Source: Sphingobacteriales bacterium 50-39
GTDB lineage: Bacteria > Bacteroidota > Bacteroidia > Chitinophagales > Chitinophagaceae
Direction of reading: 5' to 3'
Assembly: GCA_001898505.1 (NCBI GenBank)
Contig: MKTZ01000011.1
Span: 62,001-126,000 of the forward strand
DNA length: 64,000 bases
The notes under the pieces: model-generated
Told to the model about the DNA's origin: nothing
The model's input: only the letters and a program-made list of their open reading frames with translations
Databases searched by the model: none
Shown: piece by piece, positions 16,831-26,937 of the stretch
How positions within the stretch are numbered: position 1 is the first letter of the stretch
How the letters are laid out: the number at the start of each line of letters is the position of its first letter
Translations under genes and position numbers: made by a program

Positions 16831-17874
16831 CTACAGTCCCGCCTTCATGGGGCTGCCGGCTGTCGAATCGGTCTTTACCGCGCTGGAAGGCTCCTTCGCC
16901 GGGAATACCTGCACAAAATTCGGCTTTTGCTTGGCTTTCCAGAGGATAAACTCTTCCGGCGTCACAACTTTAACAATGGCGCGCATCGTATAGTGACCCC
17001 TTCCGCACATCTGATCACAGGAGATCTCATACTCGAAATCAGGATTGTGCGTCTTCTCTTTCATCTCATCCGTCGTATATATGGGGGTAAACCACATGGT
17101 TGTGGGCGTACCCGGCACGGCGTCCATCTTCATGCGGAAATGCACCAGGCCCACGTCATGCACCACGTCGCGGGAGTTGATGATCAACTTCACGGGCTGA
17201 TTCTTTACGATGTACATCTCGTTGCCTACGACGATGTCGTCATGGGAATATGGATCGTCCCACAGAAGGCCCAGGGAATTACCATCCTTATCGCTGATGT
17301 TCTTGAAATATTTTTTACCGAAAGTGTTGTCCTTACCGGGGTAGCGGAAGATCCAGCCGAACTGCTTGCCCGTGACCTCCACCTGCAGGGCGTCTTTTGG
17401 TGCCTCACCCGTGATACGGAACCAATAGAAAAGGCCAAAACCTACCAGCACGGTCAGCGCAATTGCCGGAACTACCGTCCAGATGATCTCCAGACGATTG
17501 TCATGGGGGAAGTAGTAGGCCTTCCTCTTCTCCGAATACTGGTATTTATAGGCAAACCAGAAAAGCAGTATCTGCGTAATAAAGAATACCACACCCGTGA
17601 TCGCGATCGTGATATACAGCATCGTATCGATCTCCTTCCCATGCGAGGAAGCGGCTTCGCCAAGGATCTTGCCTTTATAAAGATCATTGCACCACCACAC
17701 TCCGATGAGCCCCAATACGAGGAAAGCTATCATCAGGAACCCATTGACACGGTTGTTCTGCTCAAAATTTTTCTTTTCGCCTTTCAACACACCTACATAC
17801 TCGCTTGCCTTCGCAATCTGAAAGGTGATGAGAAAGCCTAATAACAGGATCAGTAACAGAAAAATAGTTGACAT
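16831..17874 (-). CDS. ctaC: cytochrome c oxidase subunit II
   Basis: A 347-residue protein with an N-terminal span at about 1-20, two further spans near 45-65 and 85-110, and a periplasmic cupredoxin domain. The CuA motif reads CDQMCGRGHYTM, with Gln where many enzymes have Glu. No cytochrome c domain is fused at the C-terminus, so electrons must come from a separate cytochrome domain, probably of alternative complex III encoded upstream in the same operon. Confidence 0.94.
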   Translation of the reverse strand: MSTIFLLLILLLGFLITFQIAKASEYVGVLKGEKKNFEQNNRVNGFLMIAFLVLGLIGVWWCNDLYKGKILGEAASSHGKEIDTMLYITIAITGVVFFITQILLFWFAYKYQYSEKRKAYYFPHDNRLEIIWTVVPAIALTVLVGFGLFYWFRITGEAPKDALQVEVTGKQFGWIFRYPGKDNTFGKKYFKNISDKDGNSLGLLWDDPYSHDDIVVGNEMYIVKNQPVKLIINSRDVVHDVGLVHFRMKMDAVPGTPTTMWFTPIYTTDEMKEKTHNPDFEYEISCDQMCGRGHYTMRAIVKVVTPEEFILWKAKQKPNFVQVFPAKEPSSAVKTDSTAGSPMKAGL

Positions 17875-17892
17875 GATTATACTTTAAACGAT

Positions 17893-19113
17893 TTAAGTAT
17901 GATGGATGATGCTTTCTTTCAGGAATGGGTGGTTCTTTGCCAGCAGAGGGTATTTGCTCAATACCGTTCCCGTCTGCCACATGATCAGCCCGACAAACCC
18001 AAGCGCGATGCCGAAGTCGAACAGGTTCATAGGCACATGATCCGTATAATGGTGCGGGAAGACCATCTGATAGAAATCCAGCCAGTGTCCGAATATGATC
18101 AGTATCGACATGAAAGTCACCGTTGCATAATTACGTTTGGAGTTCCTGCTCATAAAGATCAACAGGGGAGCCAGGAAGTTGATGATAAGGTTCAGATAGA
18201 AGATACCCGTATAGGCGCCTTCAAAGCGGGGCTTGAAATAAATGGTCTCCTCCGAGATGTTTGCATACCAGGTCAGCATGAACTGGGCAAACCAGAGATA
18301 GGTCCAGAAGATGGAGAAGGCAAACTGGAACTTGCCAAGGTCATGCAGGTGCTCCTGATTGACATATTCCAGGTAACCCCTGTTCTTCAGATATATTACG
18401 AAAAGAGAGATCAACGCCATGCCTGCTACGAACGTGCTCGCGAACGTATACCAGCTGTACATAGTGGAGAACCAGTGCGCGTCGATGCTCATCAGCCACA
18501 GCCACGGAGTCACGGAAGCCACCGTCAGGGCAAACCAAACGATGTAAATAGCAGCCCAGATCGTATTGGTGAACATGTATTTCTTACCTTCTTCCACCGT
18601 CAGCTTATGATTGTCGATGCTGCGGGAGAGACTCCGCATCTTTATACCCAGCGCCATCCACAGACCTATCGTAAGGATGCTCCACACAGTAAAAAAGGTC
18701 GGGCTGAGGAATCCGCTCTTGCCTTTCAGTATTTCGTCGTGCGCCACTTTGTCCTTATTCAGCCATTCGTAGATCGTGTCCTTGCCTCCGAATACGATAC
18801 ACATCAAAATGATAAAAGTGATCGTTCCGATGGGGATCACACTCGCGGAGATCGCTTCGGTCACCCGGCGGAATGTCATCTGGAAACCGCCCCAGGCCAG
18901 GGTAGTAGCGCAAAAGAAGAACATAGCCGCATTGACGATCAGAAGAAAATATACGCTGTTCTGCAGCATGGTGGCCCAAAAACGCGTGCCATGATCAGCC
19001 GAGCCGTATAAAATAAATCCGACGATCAACGAGAGTATGCCCACACCCATCAGGCCAAAAGACCACTGCTTATATCGGCCGGGTATTTCAAAATGTTCTT
19101 TAATCGATGACAT
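17893..19113 (-). CDS. actF: alternative complex III subunit ActF
   Basis: A 406-residue membrane protein with about ten spans, homologous to the quinol:cytochrome c oxidoreductase membrane subunit ActF. It lies directly after actE and 18 bases before coxII, the conserved order. With ActC it forms the membrane core of the complex. Several His and acidic residues lie within the spans, as expected for a proton-path subunit. Confidence 0.88.
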   Translation of the reverse strand: MSSIKEHFEIPGRYKQWSFGLMGVGILSLIVGFILYGSADHGTRFWATMLQNSVYFLLIVNAAMFFFCATTLAWGGFQMTFRRVTEAISASVIPIGTITFIILMCIVFGGKDTIYEWLNKDKVAHDEILKGKSGFLSPTFFTVWSILTIGLWMALGIKMRSLSRSIDNHKLTVEEGKKYMFTNTIWAAIYIVWFALTVASVTPWLWLMSIDAHWFSTMYSWYTFASTFVAGMALISLFVIYLKNRGYLEYVNQEHLHDLGKFQFAFSIFWTYLWFAQFMLTWYANISEETIYFKPRFEGAYTGIFYLNLIINFLAPLLIFMSRNSKRNYATVTFMSILIIFGHWLDFYQMVFPHHYTDHVPMNLFDFGIALGFVGLIMWQTGTVLSKYPLLAKNHPFLKESIIHHT

Positions 19114-19146
19114 TCTAAAAAATATTTAAATGTATTCTTTAATCCT

Positions 19147-19788
19147 TTATTTCTTCGCAGTCGAATCAGCTCCAGCAGTCGATCCACCGGCGCTCTTGCC
19201 TGCTCCTTGTTTTGATTTGATATATCCGATCACCATCCACCGCTGGTGCGTACTCAATTGTGATGCATAGCTGCCCATCTTGTTCTTACCGTAGGTGACG
19301 GAATAGTACATCTGACCCTCGGGCATGGTCTCATATTTTGCATCCCCCACCAGTGTGGCAGGCTTTGCCGGGAAAGGACCATCCCCGCCTTTGTACAACG
19401 GGCCATTGCCGTCCAGCTTTCCGCCGTGACAGATGCCGCAGTTCACCAGGTAAAGACGCTCAGCCTCCACCGTATCGAAAGAGGTCAGCGGGTTCCTCAC
19501 TGCCCTGGAAGCAAAATAGTTCACCGTATCGCCATCTTTATCCTTCCCGATCAGGAAAGGGAATATCTCACCCCTCTTGATCGTACCTGGTACCGGCACA
19601 TTGCTGAAATGGATGCCCTGCTTGGCCAGCGCCTCTTTCATGGAGTCGGTAACAGAATACGTCTCATAAGCCCGGCTGTACGCCATGTCCGGCATATACA
19701 CTCTTCCCGGATCACGCCTGACGCCGCCGCACCCGGCGATAACTGCCATCGCAATAACAAAAATCGATAAGATGGTTACTTTTTTCAT
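19147..19788 (-). CDS. actE: alternative complex III monoheme cytochrome c subunit ActE
   Basis: A 213-residue lipoprotein with lipobox VIAGC (Cys about 20) and a single heme site CGICHGG (near residue 117), followed by a class I cytochrome fold with Met ligands in the YETMPEGQMYYSVTYG region. It lies between actD and actF and passes electrons out of the complex. Confidence 0.9.
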   Translation of the reverse strand: MKKVTILSIFVIAMAVIAGCGGVRRDPGRVYMPDMAYSRAYETYSVTDSMKEALAKQGIHFSNVPVPGTIKRGEIFPFLIGKDKDGDTVNYFASRAVRNPLTSFDTVEAERLYLVNCGICHGGKLDGNGPLYKGGDGPFPAKPATLVGDAKYETMPEGQMYYSVTYGKNKMGSYASQLSTHQRWMVIGYIKSKQGAGKSAGGSTAGADSTAKK

Positions 19789-19876
19789 TCTATAAGAATT
19801 CAGCGTTCTTTATCAGTTTTAATCCAATGTCTGTAGACCTTCGAACCTCCCGCCGGCGGACGAAGCCGGTTCGTTC

Positions 19877-20470
19877 TTAAGCCAATTCTATCCCTTCAGC
19901 CTTATCATAAGGACCCTTGTCCTTGTCATATCGGCCCAGCCACCAGCCGGTCTCAGCATTCTGCACGTTGATACCCTTTGCCCCAATGGAGCTCATAAAG
20001 GCCTGCACATCCGCCTCGCTGCTTTTGCCAGTCAGCTCGATCACCATCGTGAACTGGTCATCCGTGCTCCGCAGATTGAAATGATGCTTCCGAACAAAAG
20101 GCGCCAGCTGACAAAGCCAGCAAAAAGTCAGCACCATACCCACTGCCGAGAACAAAACAGTCAGCTCAAATGTAATAGGTATCCACGCAGGGAGCGAGAA
20201 ATGCGACTTGCCGCCAAAATTGAGAGGCCAGTCAGCATTGAAGATCCAGCCAATGCCGCTAAGCGCGGTCGTGGTCCCCGTGATGCCATAGATAAATCCG
20301 GCCGTATGCAGGCTCGTATCCCGCAGACCCATTGCCTTATCCAGTCCGTGGATGGGCATAGGCGTGTATACGTCATGGATCTTATAGCCTGCCTTACGGA
20401 CCTTTTTTACTCCGTCGAACAGCTCCGGCTCATCCTCGAAATATCCTACAACAAATTTTTTAACTGCCAT
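19877..20470 (-). CDS. actD: alternative complex III subunit ActD (DUF3341)
   Basis: A 197-residue DUF3341 protein with two membrane spans in a central hairpin (about residues 60-80 and 95-120) and soluble ends. It follows actC in the conserved act order and packs against the membrane core. The N-terminal KFVVGYFEDEPELFDGVKKVR is typical of the family. Confidence 0.9.
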   Translation of the reverse strand: MAVKKFVVGYFEDEPELFDGVKKVRKAGYKIHDVYTPMPIHGLDKAMGLRDTSLHTAGFIYGITGTTTALSGIGWIFNADWPLNFGGKSHFSLPAWIPITFELTVLFSAVGMVLTFCWLCQLAPFVRKHHFNLRSTDDQFTMVIELTGKSSEADVQAFMSSIGAKGINVQNAETGWWLGRYDKDKGPYDKAEGIELA

Positions 20471-20504
20471 AATCTTGTATTATTAATAGATCGTCTTATC
20501 CAAT

Positions 20505-20593
20505 TGTGCGCCGGGTACGGTCTGTTCCCAAATTTAGCCCATCCCCGTCGCACCTCTTATGATGGGCCTTCGGCCAGCAGACCCGTGGTCTGC
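20505..20593. repeat. dispersed GC-rich repeat, copy A (REP-like double hairpin)
   Basis: GGCC-TTC-GGCC (20565-20575) is followed by GCAGACC-CGT-GGTCTGC (20577-20593). The preceding 60 bases also match the copy at 25421-25507, including the AAATTT and CCCATCCCCG blocks. It lies between actC and actD. Confidence 0.7.
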
Positions 20594-20595
20594 TT

Positions 20596-22068
20596 TTAGT
20601 GTGCGTGCGCAGTTTCATGACCATGCCCATGCGTGTACTCTGCCGCAAACTCCTCCACCGGCTCCTGCTCCAATGCGCCCATCTTATCCTTGTAGATCGC
20701 ACCGGATTTCTTCAGAATGTGCTTGATCTCCGCAACGGCGATAACAGGGAAGAACTTGGAGAAGAGGAAGTAGCAGGTAAAGAACAACCCGAACGTTCCC
20801 AGGTAGAACCCGACCTCCCAGATAGTAGGTCTGTAATAAGTAGACCAGCTGCTGGGGATATAGTCACGATAGATGGATGTAACGATGATCACAAAACGCT
20901 CGAACCACATGCCGATATTCACGATCACAGACATAAAGAAGGTGACAGTGAGGTTCCTTCTCATCTTCCTGAACCAGAAGATCTGGGGAGACAATACGTT
21001 ACAACCCATCATCAGATAATAACTCCATCCATAGGGGCTGAATACATTGACACGATTCTGCATGAAGGCCCAGTTCTCGAAAGTATTCTGACCATACCAC
21101 GCAATAAACAGCTCCGTCAGGTACGCGACCCCCACAATAGAACCCGTCAACACAATTACCTTATTCATTACATCGATATGCTCTATCGTAATATATTCTT
21201 CCAGCTTCAACACCTTCCTCGTCACCAGGAGCAGTGTCTGCACCATGGCAAACCCGGAGAAGATGGCGCCCGCAACGAAGTAAGGGGGGAAGATGGTCGT
21301 ATGCCAGCCGGGGATAACGGAAGTGGCGAAGTCGAAGGATACGATCGTATGCACGGAAAGTACCAGTGGCGTACTGAGACCTGCCAACACCAGGGACAAA
21401 GCCTCATGACGTTGCCAGTGCTTGGCGCTACCCGTCCAGCCAAAAGAAGTGATACCATAGAACAATTTCCTCCATTTCAGCTTGGCCCTGTCCCGTACGG
21501 TAGCCAGATCAGGCAACAGACCGGAATACCAGAACAGCAGCGATACGGTAAAGTATGTCGAGATGGCGAACACGTCCCACAGCAGGGGGGAGTTGAAGTT
21601 CACCCACAAAGGACCGCGGGTATTGGGGTAAGGCATTACAAAGAAGGCCATCCACACACGACCCATGTGCCAGATAGGGAACTGACCGGCGCACATGACC
21701 GCAAAGATCGTCATGGCCTCGGCGGCGCGGTTCACACCCGTACGCCATCCCTGACGGAACAGCAAAAGGATCGCGGAGATCAGCGTTCCGGCGTGACCGA
21801 TACCGACCCACCAGACGAAGTTGGTAATATCCCATCCCCATCCAATGGTCCTGTTCAGGTTCCACTGGCCTACCCCGTAGACCACCTCATGCGTCACAGA
21901 GATGATCCCGAAAGTTAGCAGACCCACCGAGATCAGAAAGCCGATCCACCATGCACGGGAAGGACTGGCCTCTATCGGACGCACAATATCTTCCGTGACT
22001 TCGTGATAACCTTTCTGACCCACAACCAGGGGCGGTCTTACCTGTGATTCGTACCTTATTGATGCCAT
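20596..22068 (-). CDS. actC: alternative complex III NrfD-like subunit ActC
   Basis: A 490-residue NrfD/PsrC-family integral membrane protein with about ten spans (for example WWIGFLISVGLLTFGIISV, YLMMGCNVLSPQIFWF). It binds menaquinol and passes electrons to the iron-sulfur subunit ActB, encoded 72 bases upstream. The C-terminus is a soluble His- and Glu-rich tail. Confidence 0.93.
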   Translation of the reverse strand: MASIRYESQVRPPLVVGQKGYHEVTEDIVRPIEASPSRAWWIGFLISVGLLTFGIISVTHEVVYGVGQWNLNRTIGWGWDITNFVWWVGIGHAGTLISAILLLFRQGWRTGVNRAAEAMTIFAVMCAGQFPIWHMGRVWMAFFVMPYPNTRGPLWVNFNSPLLWDVFAISTYFTVSLLFWYSGLLPDLATVRDRAKLKWRKLFYGITSFGWTGSAKHWQRHEALSLVLAGLSTPLVLSVHTIVSFDFATSVIPGWHTTIFPPYFVAGAIFSGFAMVQTLLLVTRKVLKLEEYITIEHIDVMNKVIVLTGSIVGVAYLTELFIAWYGQNTFENWAFMQNRVNVFSPYGWSYYLMMGCNVLSPQIFWFRKMRRNLTVTFFMSVIVNIGMWFERFVIIVTSIYRDYIPSSWSTYYRPTIWEVGFYLGTFGLFFTCYFLFSKFFPVIAVAEIKHILKKSGAIYKDKMGALEQEPVEEFAAEYTHGHGHETAHAH

Positions 22069-22140
22069 AGTATTTTGAGCTTTTAATCCGGCCCTAAAGC
22101 CGCGACTGTTAATTCTTTTCCTATTGGTTTACATTACTGC

Positions 22141-25100
22141 TTATGCATGCTTCTCCGCCTTTTCCGCAGCGGCGCCTTCTCCTTCCTCTTTCTTCACACC
22201 CCTGATCACATCCGTATGACGGACCTTGGCCAGGTAATTCACATTGGGCAAAGTATGCGTCTCTTCGATGACATAGAACAACCGCTGTGAATTGTCCTTC
22301 CGGGTCCTGCTTACCAGGCTTTCCTTGTCGTTGACATTGCCGAACACGATGGCGTCGGAAGAGCAGGCTTGCTGGCAGGCGGTCCGGACATCTTCCAGGT
22401 CCTTCAGCGGTCTGTTCTCTTTCTTGGCCTTCAGCTTGCCTTCCTGCAGACGTTGTACACAGAAAGAACATTTCTCCATCACACCCCGGCTGCGGACAGT
22501 AACATCCGGGTTCAGCACCATGCGGGTCAGGTCATCGTTCATCTGGAACACAGTCGGGTCCAGTTTGCCCACCGTCGTCTGGTCCTGGTTGTTCGGGAAG
22601 CTGTCCGCGCCCGTATAATCGGCCCAGTTGAAACGACGTACTTTATAAGGACAGTTGTTGGCGCAATACCTTGTACCGATACACCTGTTGTAAGCCATCT
22701 GGTTCAAACCCTCGCTGCTGTGGTTCGTGGCGGCAACAGGACATACATTCTCGCAGGGAGCGTTGTCGCAATGCTGACAGAGCATGGGCTGGAATACAGT
22801 CTGGATGCTGTTCGGGTCTTCCAGGTCACCGCTGAAGTAGCGGTCGATCCGCAGCCAGTGCATATCATGGTAGCGCAATACCTCGCTCTTACCCACCACC
22901 GAAACATTGTTCTCTGCATGACAGGCTACCACACAGGCGCCACAGCCATAGCAGGCATTCATATCGATGGACATGCCCCACTTGATACCGGGCTTATCGT
23001 AATAGGGATACAGCGTTCCGTCTTTATCGAAATTTTCGATCCCGCCAAAAGGCTTCAATTCGGCTTCCCGCTCTTCATGTATCTCTTTGGGGTTCTTGAT
23101 GAACTGATCCAACGTCACTTCCTTCACCACCTGCGTACGCTCCTCGTAGCTGCTGTGGGTCTGTGTCACCGCCACCTTGTATTGCTCTGCGGAAACTTTA
23201 TCATTTATTCCGTCCACAATGGCGCTCCATTCCACCGTCGTCCCGTTGTAACCCAGGTAGGGGAAGGCATTCCATCCGGCGCCTACCACGGACTTGCCGA
23301 TAAAGTCGGAGGTGTTGTCCGCCTTCGCGCTCTGACGGCCAAAACCTACGGCGATACCAAGGGTATTGTTATCCATACCAGGTACGAATACCACAGGCAT
23401 GGGCACAGACTCCTTGCCATTCACCTTTATGGTGATCATATGCTTCTCGGGATTCACCTCGTACTTGTCGGTCTGACGACGATCGGCCAGATCCAGGTTG
23501 AAATGATCCTTGGCAAACTTGGGAGAGGCAACGATATAGTTGTCCCATGTTGCTTTCGTAACGGGATCAGGTAATTCCAGCAGCCAGGGGTTGTTGGCCT
23601 GTGCGCCCGTACCCAAAGCTATCGTTTGATAGACCGCCAGTTCGAAGCCGGCGCCCTTCTTGATGCCCGCAATCGCACCCGCAGCCTCCGCAACCTTGGC
23701 ATTGCTGTAGGATACACCAGCGGCAGCTGCGGTAGTGGCCTCTACCACACCCTCCTGCAGGGCCTTCTCATAGGCTTCCATGCTGCCCAGCTTGCTCTTC
23801 CAATATTGTGAAAAATAATTTTCGTACGTAACAGCGCTACCGCTCCATTTCAACAGGCTGTCCTCGAAAGGCCTTGTCTTGAAGAGAGGCGCGATCGTGG
23901 GCTGGATAAAACTGAAGTATCCGGGCTTGGGCTCCGCATCACCCCAGCTCTCCAGGAAGTGAGGAGCAGGCAGCACGAACTTCGCCAGCTCGGTAGTCTC
24001 GTCCAAACGATCGTTGAAGGAGATAGATGTCTTTACCTTCGCCAGACCGGTCTTGAACCCGGCTGCATTGTAATAGTCATAGGCAGGATTGACGCCATAG
24101 ATCAGCAGCGCGCCAATTTTGCCGTCATTCATATCCGCCACCAGCGTATTCATTTCGCTATCGATGCCCTGGCGTGTTTGAAGGGGAGCAGACCAGTCGA
24201 TGGTAGTGCCGCCCGCGCCGATGGCTTCATTGATGGCGTTGACGATTACTTGTATATCAGGATTGTTGCTGCCGCTGACCACCAGGGCTTTACCCTTGTG
24301 ATCCGCCAGGTCCTTGGCAGCCTTCTTGATGCCGGCTTTTAGTTTATCGTCCAGGGCAGGGGCCGAAACGCTTCCACCCAGCTCGGCCAGCAGGGCCAGG
24401 GCCACAGCGCCGGCTTCGGAAGGACGGTGTACATAGCGATCATCCGCATTCGCGCCCGTCATGGACAGCAGGCTCTCGAATTGATAATGCTTGCTCATCT
24501 TCGGGGCCTTCTCATCGATCTTCCTGTTCTTGGCATAACCCTGGCTGTATTCCAGGTGGGAAAGCCATGTCCCGAGGAAGTCCGCGCCGAGGCTTACGAC
24601 AACCTCCGCATTCTCGAACTTGTAAGAAGGGATCGCCTTTCTGCCGTATGTAGTCTGGTTGGCCAGCAGTATGCCGGAATAACCATCCGCATCATACTGT
24701 ACGTGACGGCTGCCGGGATATTTCGCTAAAAATTCAGTGATGATCTGTTTGGTAGTGGGAGAAGTGATCGTGCCCGTAAGAATGACCAGCGGCGCACCGG
24801 CAGACCCGGCCAGCGAATCGCTTACCAGCTTGTCGAAGGCGTCGAATGTGCTCACCTCTTGTGGCTTGCCATCCACCATCTGTACGGGGAATCGGAGGCG
24901 GGCGGTATCATACAGGTCCAGCACCGAAGCCTGCACCCTGGCAGAAGTGGCGCCATTGGTATAACCCTTGGCCATCTCGTTGCCTTCCAGCTTGATAGGC
25001 CTACCGTCCCTTACCTTGGCGACTACAGGTACGATATCCCCACCCACATTGTAGGTGGTAGCATACCAGTCGGCAACACCCGGTATCATATTATCCGGCT

Positions 25101-25341
25101 TGTTTACGTAGGGTACTACTTTTCTGACAGGAACCTCACAGGACGCAGCCAGCGCCGCTGCAGCCGTGCTGAAACCTAAATATTTCAGAAAATCCCTGCG
25201 GGGGTGTTTCGCGTCGAGCAATCCTTTTCCATCCAGGCCTTCCAACGGCAGATCCTCTCTGAATTCATTTTCCGTTGATTTCTGAAACGCTTCACTGTTG
25301 CTGCGCTCTCCGAAACTTTGCCAGTACTTTTTGTCGCTCAT
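22141..25341 (-). CDS. actB: alternative complex III molybdopterin-like/iron-sulfur subunit ActB
   Basis: A 1066-residue periplasmic protein. A Tat-type signal (HPRRDFLKYLGFST, about residues 46-60) is followed by AASC, a possible lipid-modified Cys. Residues about 80-720 resemble a molybdopterin oxidoreductase without obvious cofactor use. Residues about 760-1030 are the ferredoxin-like part with clustered Cys motifs: CYGCGACVVAC, CQHCDNAPCENVC, CIGTRYCANNC, CSFCVQRL and CQQAC, enough for three [4Fe-4S] and one [3Fe-4S] clusters. It receives electrons from quinol at ActC and passes them to the ActA hemes. Confidence 0.94.
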   Translation of the reverse strand: MSDKKYWQSFGERSNSEAFQKSTENEFREDLPLEGLDGKGLLDAKHPRRDFLKYLGFSTAAAALAASCEVPVRKVVPYVNKPDNMIPGVADWYATTYNVGGDIVPVVAKVRDGRPIKLEGNEMAKGYTNGATSARVQASVLDLYDTARLRFPVQMVDGKPQEVSTFDAFDKLVSDSLAGSAGAPLVILTGTITSPTTKQIITEFLAKYPGSRHVQYDADGYSGILLANQTTYGRKAIPSYKFENAEVVVSLGADFLGTWLSHLEYSQGYAKNRKIDEKAPKMSKHYQFESLLSMTGANADDRYVHRPSEAGAVALALLAELGGSVSAPALDDKLKAGIKKAAKDLADHKGKALVVSGSNNPDIQVIVNAINEAIGAGGTTIDWSAPLQTRQGIDSEMNTLVADMNDGKIGALLIYGVNPAYDYYNAAGFKTGLAKVKTSISFNDRLDETTELAKFVLPAPHFLESWGDAEPKPGYFSFIQPTIAPLFKTRPFEDSLLKWSGSAVTYENYFSQYWKSKLGSMEAYEKALQEGVVEATTAAAAGVSYSNAKVAEAAGAIAGIKKGAGFELAVYQTIALGTGAQANNPWLLELPDPVTKATWDNYIVASPKFAKDHFNLDLADRRQTDKYEVNPEKHMITIKVNGKESVPMPVVFVPGMDNNTLGIAVGFGRQSAKADNTSDFIGKSVVGAGWNAFPYLGYNGTTVEWSAIVDGINDKVSAEQYKVAVTQTHSSYEERTQVVKEVTLDQFIKNPKEIHEEREAELKPFGGIENFDKDGTLYPYYDKPGIKWGMSIDMNACYGCGACVVACHAENNVSVVGKSEVLRYHDMHWLRIDRYFSGDLEDPNSIQTVFQPMLCQHCDNAPCENVCPVAATNHSSEGLNQMAYNRCIGTRYCANNCPYKVRRFNWADYTGADSFPNNQDQTTVGKLDPTVFQMNDDLTRMVLNPDVTVRSRGVMEKCSFCVQRLQEGKLKAKKENRPLKDLEDVRTACQQACSSDAIVFGNVNDKESLVSRTRKDNSQRLFYVIEETHTLPNVNYLAKVRHTDVIRGVKKEEGEGAAAEKAEKHA

Positions 25342-25420
25342 ATTTGAGAAATTTCACCCCCTTAATAAGATCCGTTCGATGCGGCCTCTAACGGGGTTTG
25401 AATTTTACATTATATTCTGT

Positions 25421-25507
25421 GTCCCGGGTATGGTTTTTCCGAAATTTGACCCATCCCCGGTACACTCGCTGATGATGGGCCTTCGGCCGGCGTCCCTGTG
25501 GTCCGCC
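25421..25507. repeat. dispersed GC-rich repeat, copy B (REP-like double hairpin)
   Basis: Matches the copy at 20505-20593 over about 85 bases. It has GGCC-TTC-GGCC (25478-25488) followed by an imperfect hairpin around CTGTGG (25489-25507). It lies between actA and actB. Confidence 0.7.
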
Positions 25508-25579
25508 TATATCTAAGATCTTCTTTTCTAAGTTTGATTTCCATTGGCTGCGGGATAAGGCCCTGTACAGGGCGCAGGA

Positions 25580-26869
25580 TCAATAGTGACATTTCTGACA
25601 CTCCGTACCGCCGATGTTCTCAACAGTTATGCTGTCCTTGTCATGATTCTTCAGGTCCTGATGGAACTTCTCATAAACGCTGTAGAACTTATTGCCATTA
25701 CCGGTGCTGTCGCCAAAGTTCACCTTGGTCGTGCGGTGACAGTTGATGCACCAGCCCATGCTCAGGGCGGAAAACTGTTTTACTTCGTCCATTTCCTGGA
25801 TAGGACCATGGCAGGTTTGACACTGTACTTTGCCTACGCGGATGTGTTGGGAATGGTTGAAGTATACATGGTCGGGAAGATTGTGGATCTTGGTCCATTC
25901 TACAGGCGATGCGGCATTTGTATCGTACTTGCCCGTCTTGGCATCATAGCCGACATGCTTGTACAGCTTGGCGATCTCCGCCGTGCCATCTACCTCGGAA
26001 CCATCTTCACGGTACAGCTTGGGGCCTTTTGAATATTCGTTGATGGCGGCGTGACAGTTCATACACACATTCAAAGAAGGCACCGTCGCATGCTTGCTGT
26101 CCCAGGCATTGCCGTGACAATACAAACAGCTCACCTGGTTGATACCCGCATGTACTTTATGCGAATAGAAGATGGGCTGTTCCGGCTGATAGTTCTGCTG
26201 ACGACCCAGTCCGATGGCGCCCTGTACTACCCAGAAACCACCAAGCACAAAGAGGATGAGAATGACAAAGGTGATATATACCTTATTACGATAGAAGGGG
26301 ATAGGCTCCTGTGCAGGGATCCCTTCCTTGTCGTCGGAAAGCTTTTTCAGACTGCTGTTCACCTGGAGCAGGACGAACATGATGACCGCCAGGATCAGGG
26401 TAAGGATGCCATAGAGCAGCGTATTGTCGCTCTCCTCGGTTTTCGGAGTAACACCATCGCCGCCCGGAGTAGTCGAAGGCGCCTGATACGTCTCCACATA
26501 CTTCAGGATGTCGTCGATATCCGCATCGCTGAGGCCGGGGAATGTGTTCATCGGGGTCTTACTAAAGTCATTGTACAACTTAGTAAAATACGGATTGCCC
26601 GCTGCAAGCACCTTCTGATTGTTCTTGATCCAGTCGTGCAGGAGTTTCTTGTCCGGTACACGCTCGGTCACTCCTTTCAACGCAGGCCCCGTGATCTGTT
26701 TGATGGGGTTGTGACAGGACGCGCAATTGGTGGTAAACAAAGCCTTTCCCTTTGCTGCATCACCTGCGGCTGCTCCGCCTTGCGCATAACCCATATTTGC
26801 CAATGAAACCAGCGTGGAGAGGAGGATACTGAAGATAAACGTTTTGACAATCGGTCTATGGTGGATCAT
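25580..26869 (-). CDS. actA: alternative complex III multiheme cytochrome subunit ActA, fused to a class I cytochrome c
   Basis: A 429-residue protein with a signal peptide (1-29). Residues about 33-137 are a class I cytochrome c domain with CASCH (49-53) and a Met ligand region. Two membrane spans follow (about 151-170 and 191-212), then a pentaheme domain with CLYCH, CMNCH, CQTCH, CINCH and CQKCH. It is the first gene of the act-cox operon. The six heme sites, rather than the five of a bare ActA domain, suggest the extra domain hands electrons on to the oxidase. Confidence 0.92.
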   Translation of the reverse strand: MIHHRPIVKTFIFSILLSTLVSLANMGYAQGGAAAGDAAKGKALFTTNCASCHNPIKQITGPALKGVTERVPDKKLLHDWIKNNQKVLAAGNPYFTKLYNDFSKTPMNTFPGLSDADIDDILKYVETYQAPSTTPGGDGVTPKTEESDNTLLYGILTLILAVIMFVLLQVNSSLKKLSDDKEGIPAQEPIPFYRNKVYITFVILILFVLGGFWVVQGAIGLGRQQNYQPEQPIFYSHKVHAGINQVSCLYCHGNAWDSKHATVPSLNVCMNCHAAINEYSKGPKLYREDGSEVDGTAEIAKLYKHVGYDAKTGKYDTNAASPVEWTKIHNLPDHVYFNHSQHIRVGKVQCQTCHGPIQEMDEVKQFSALSMGWCINCHRTTKVNFGDSTGNGNKFYSVYEKFHQDLKNHDKDSITVENIGGTECQKCHY

Positions 26870-26937
26870 ATATACAATCTGTTGTATAAATGTGGAAAAA
26901 TCTCCTTTTAGTGCGTATACTGCACTTCAACAGGTTG

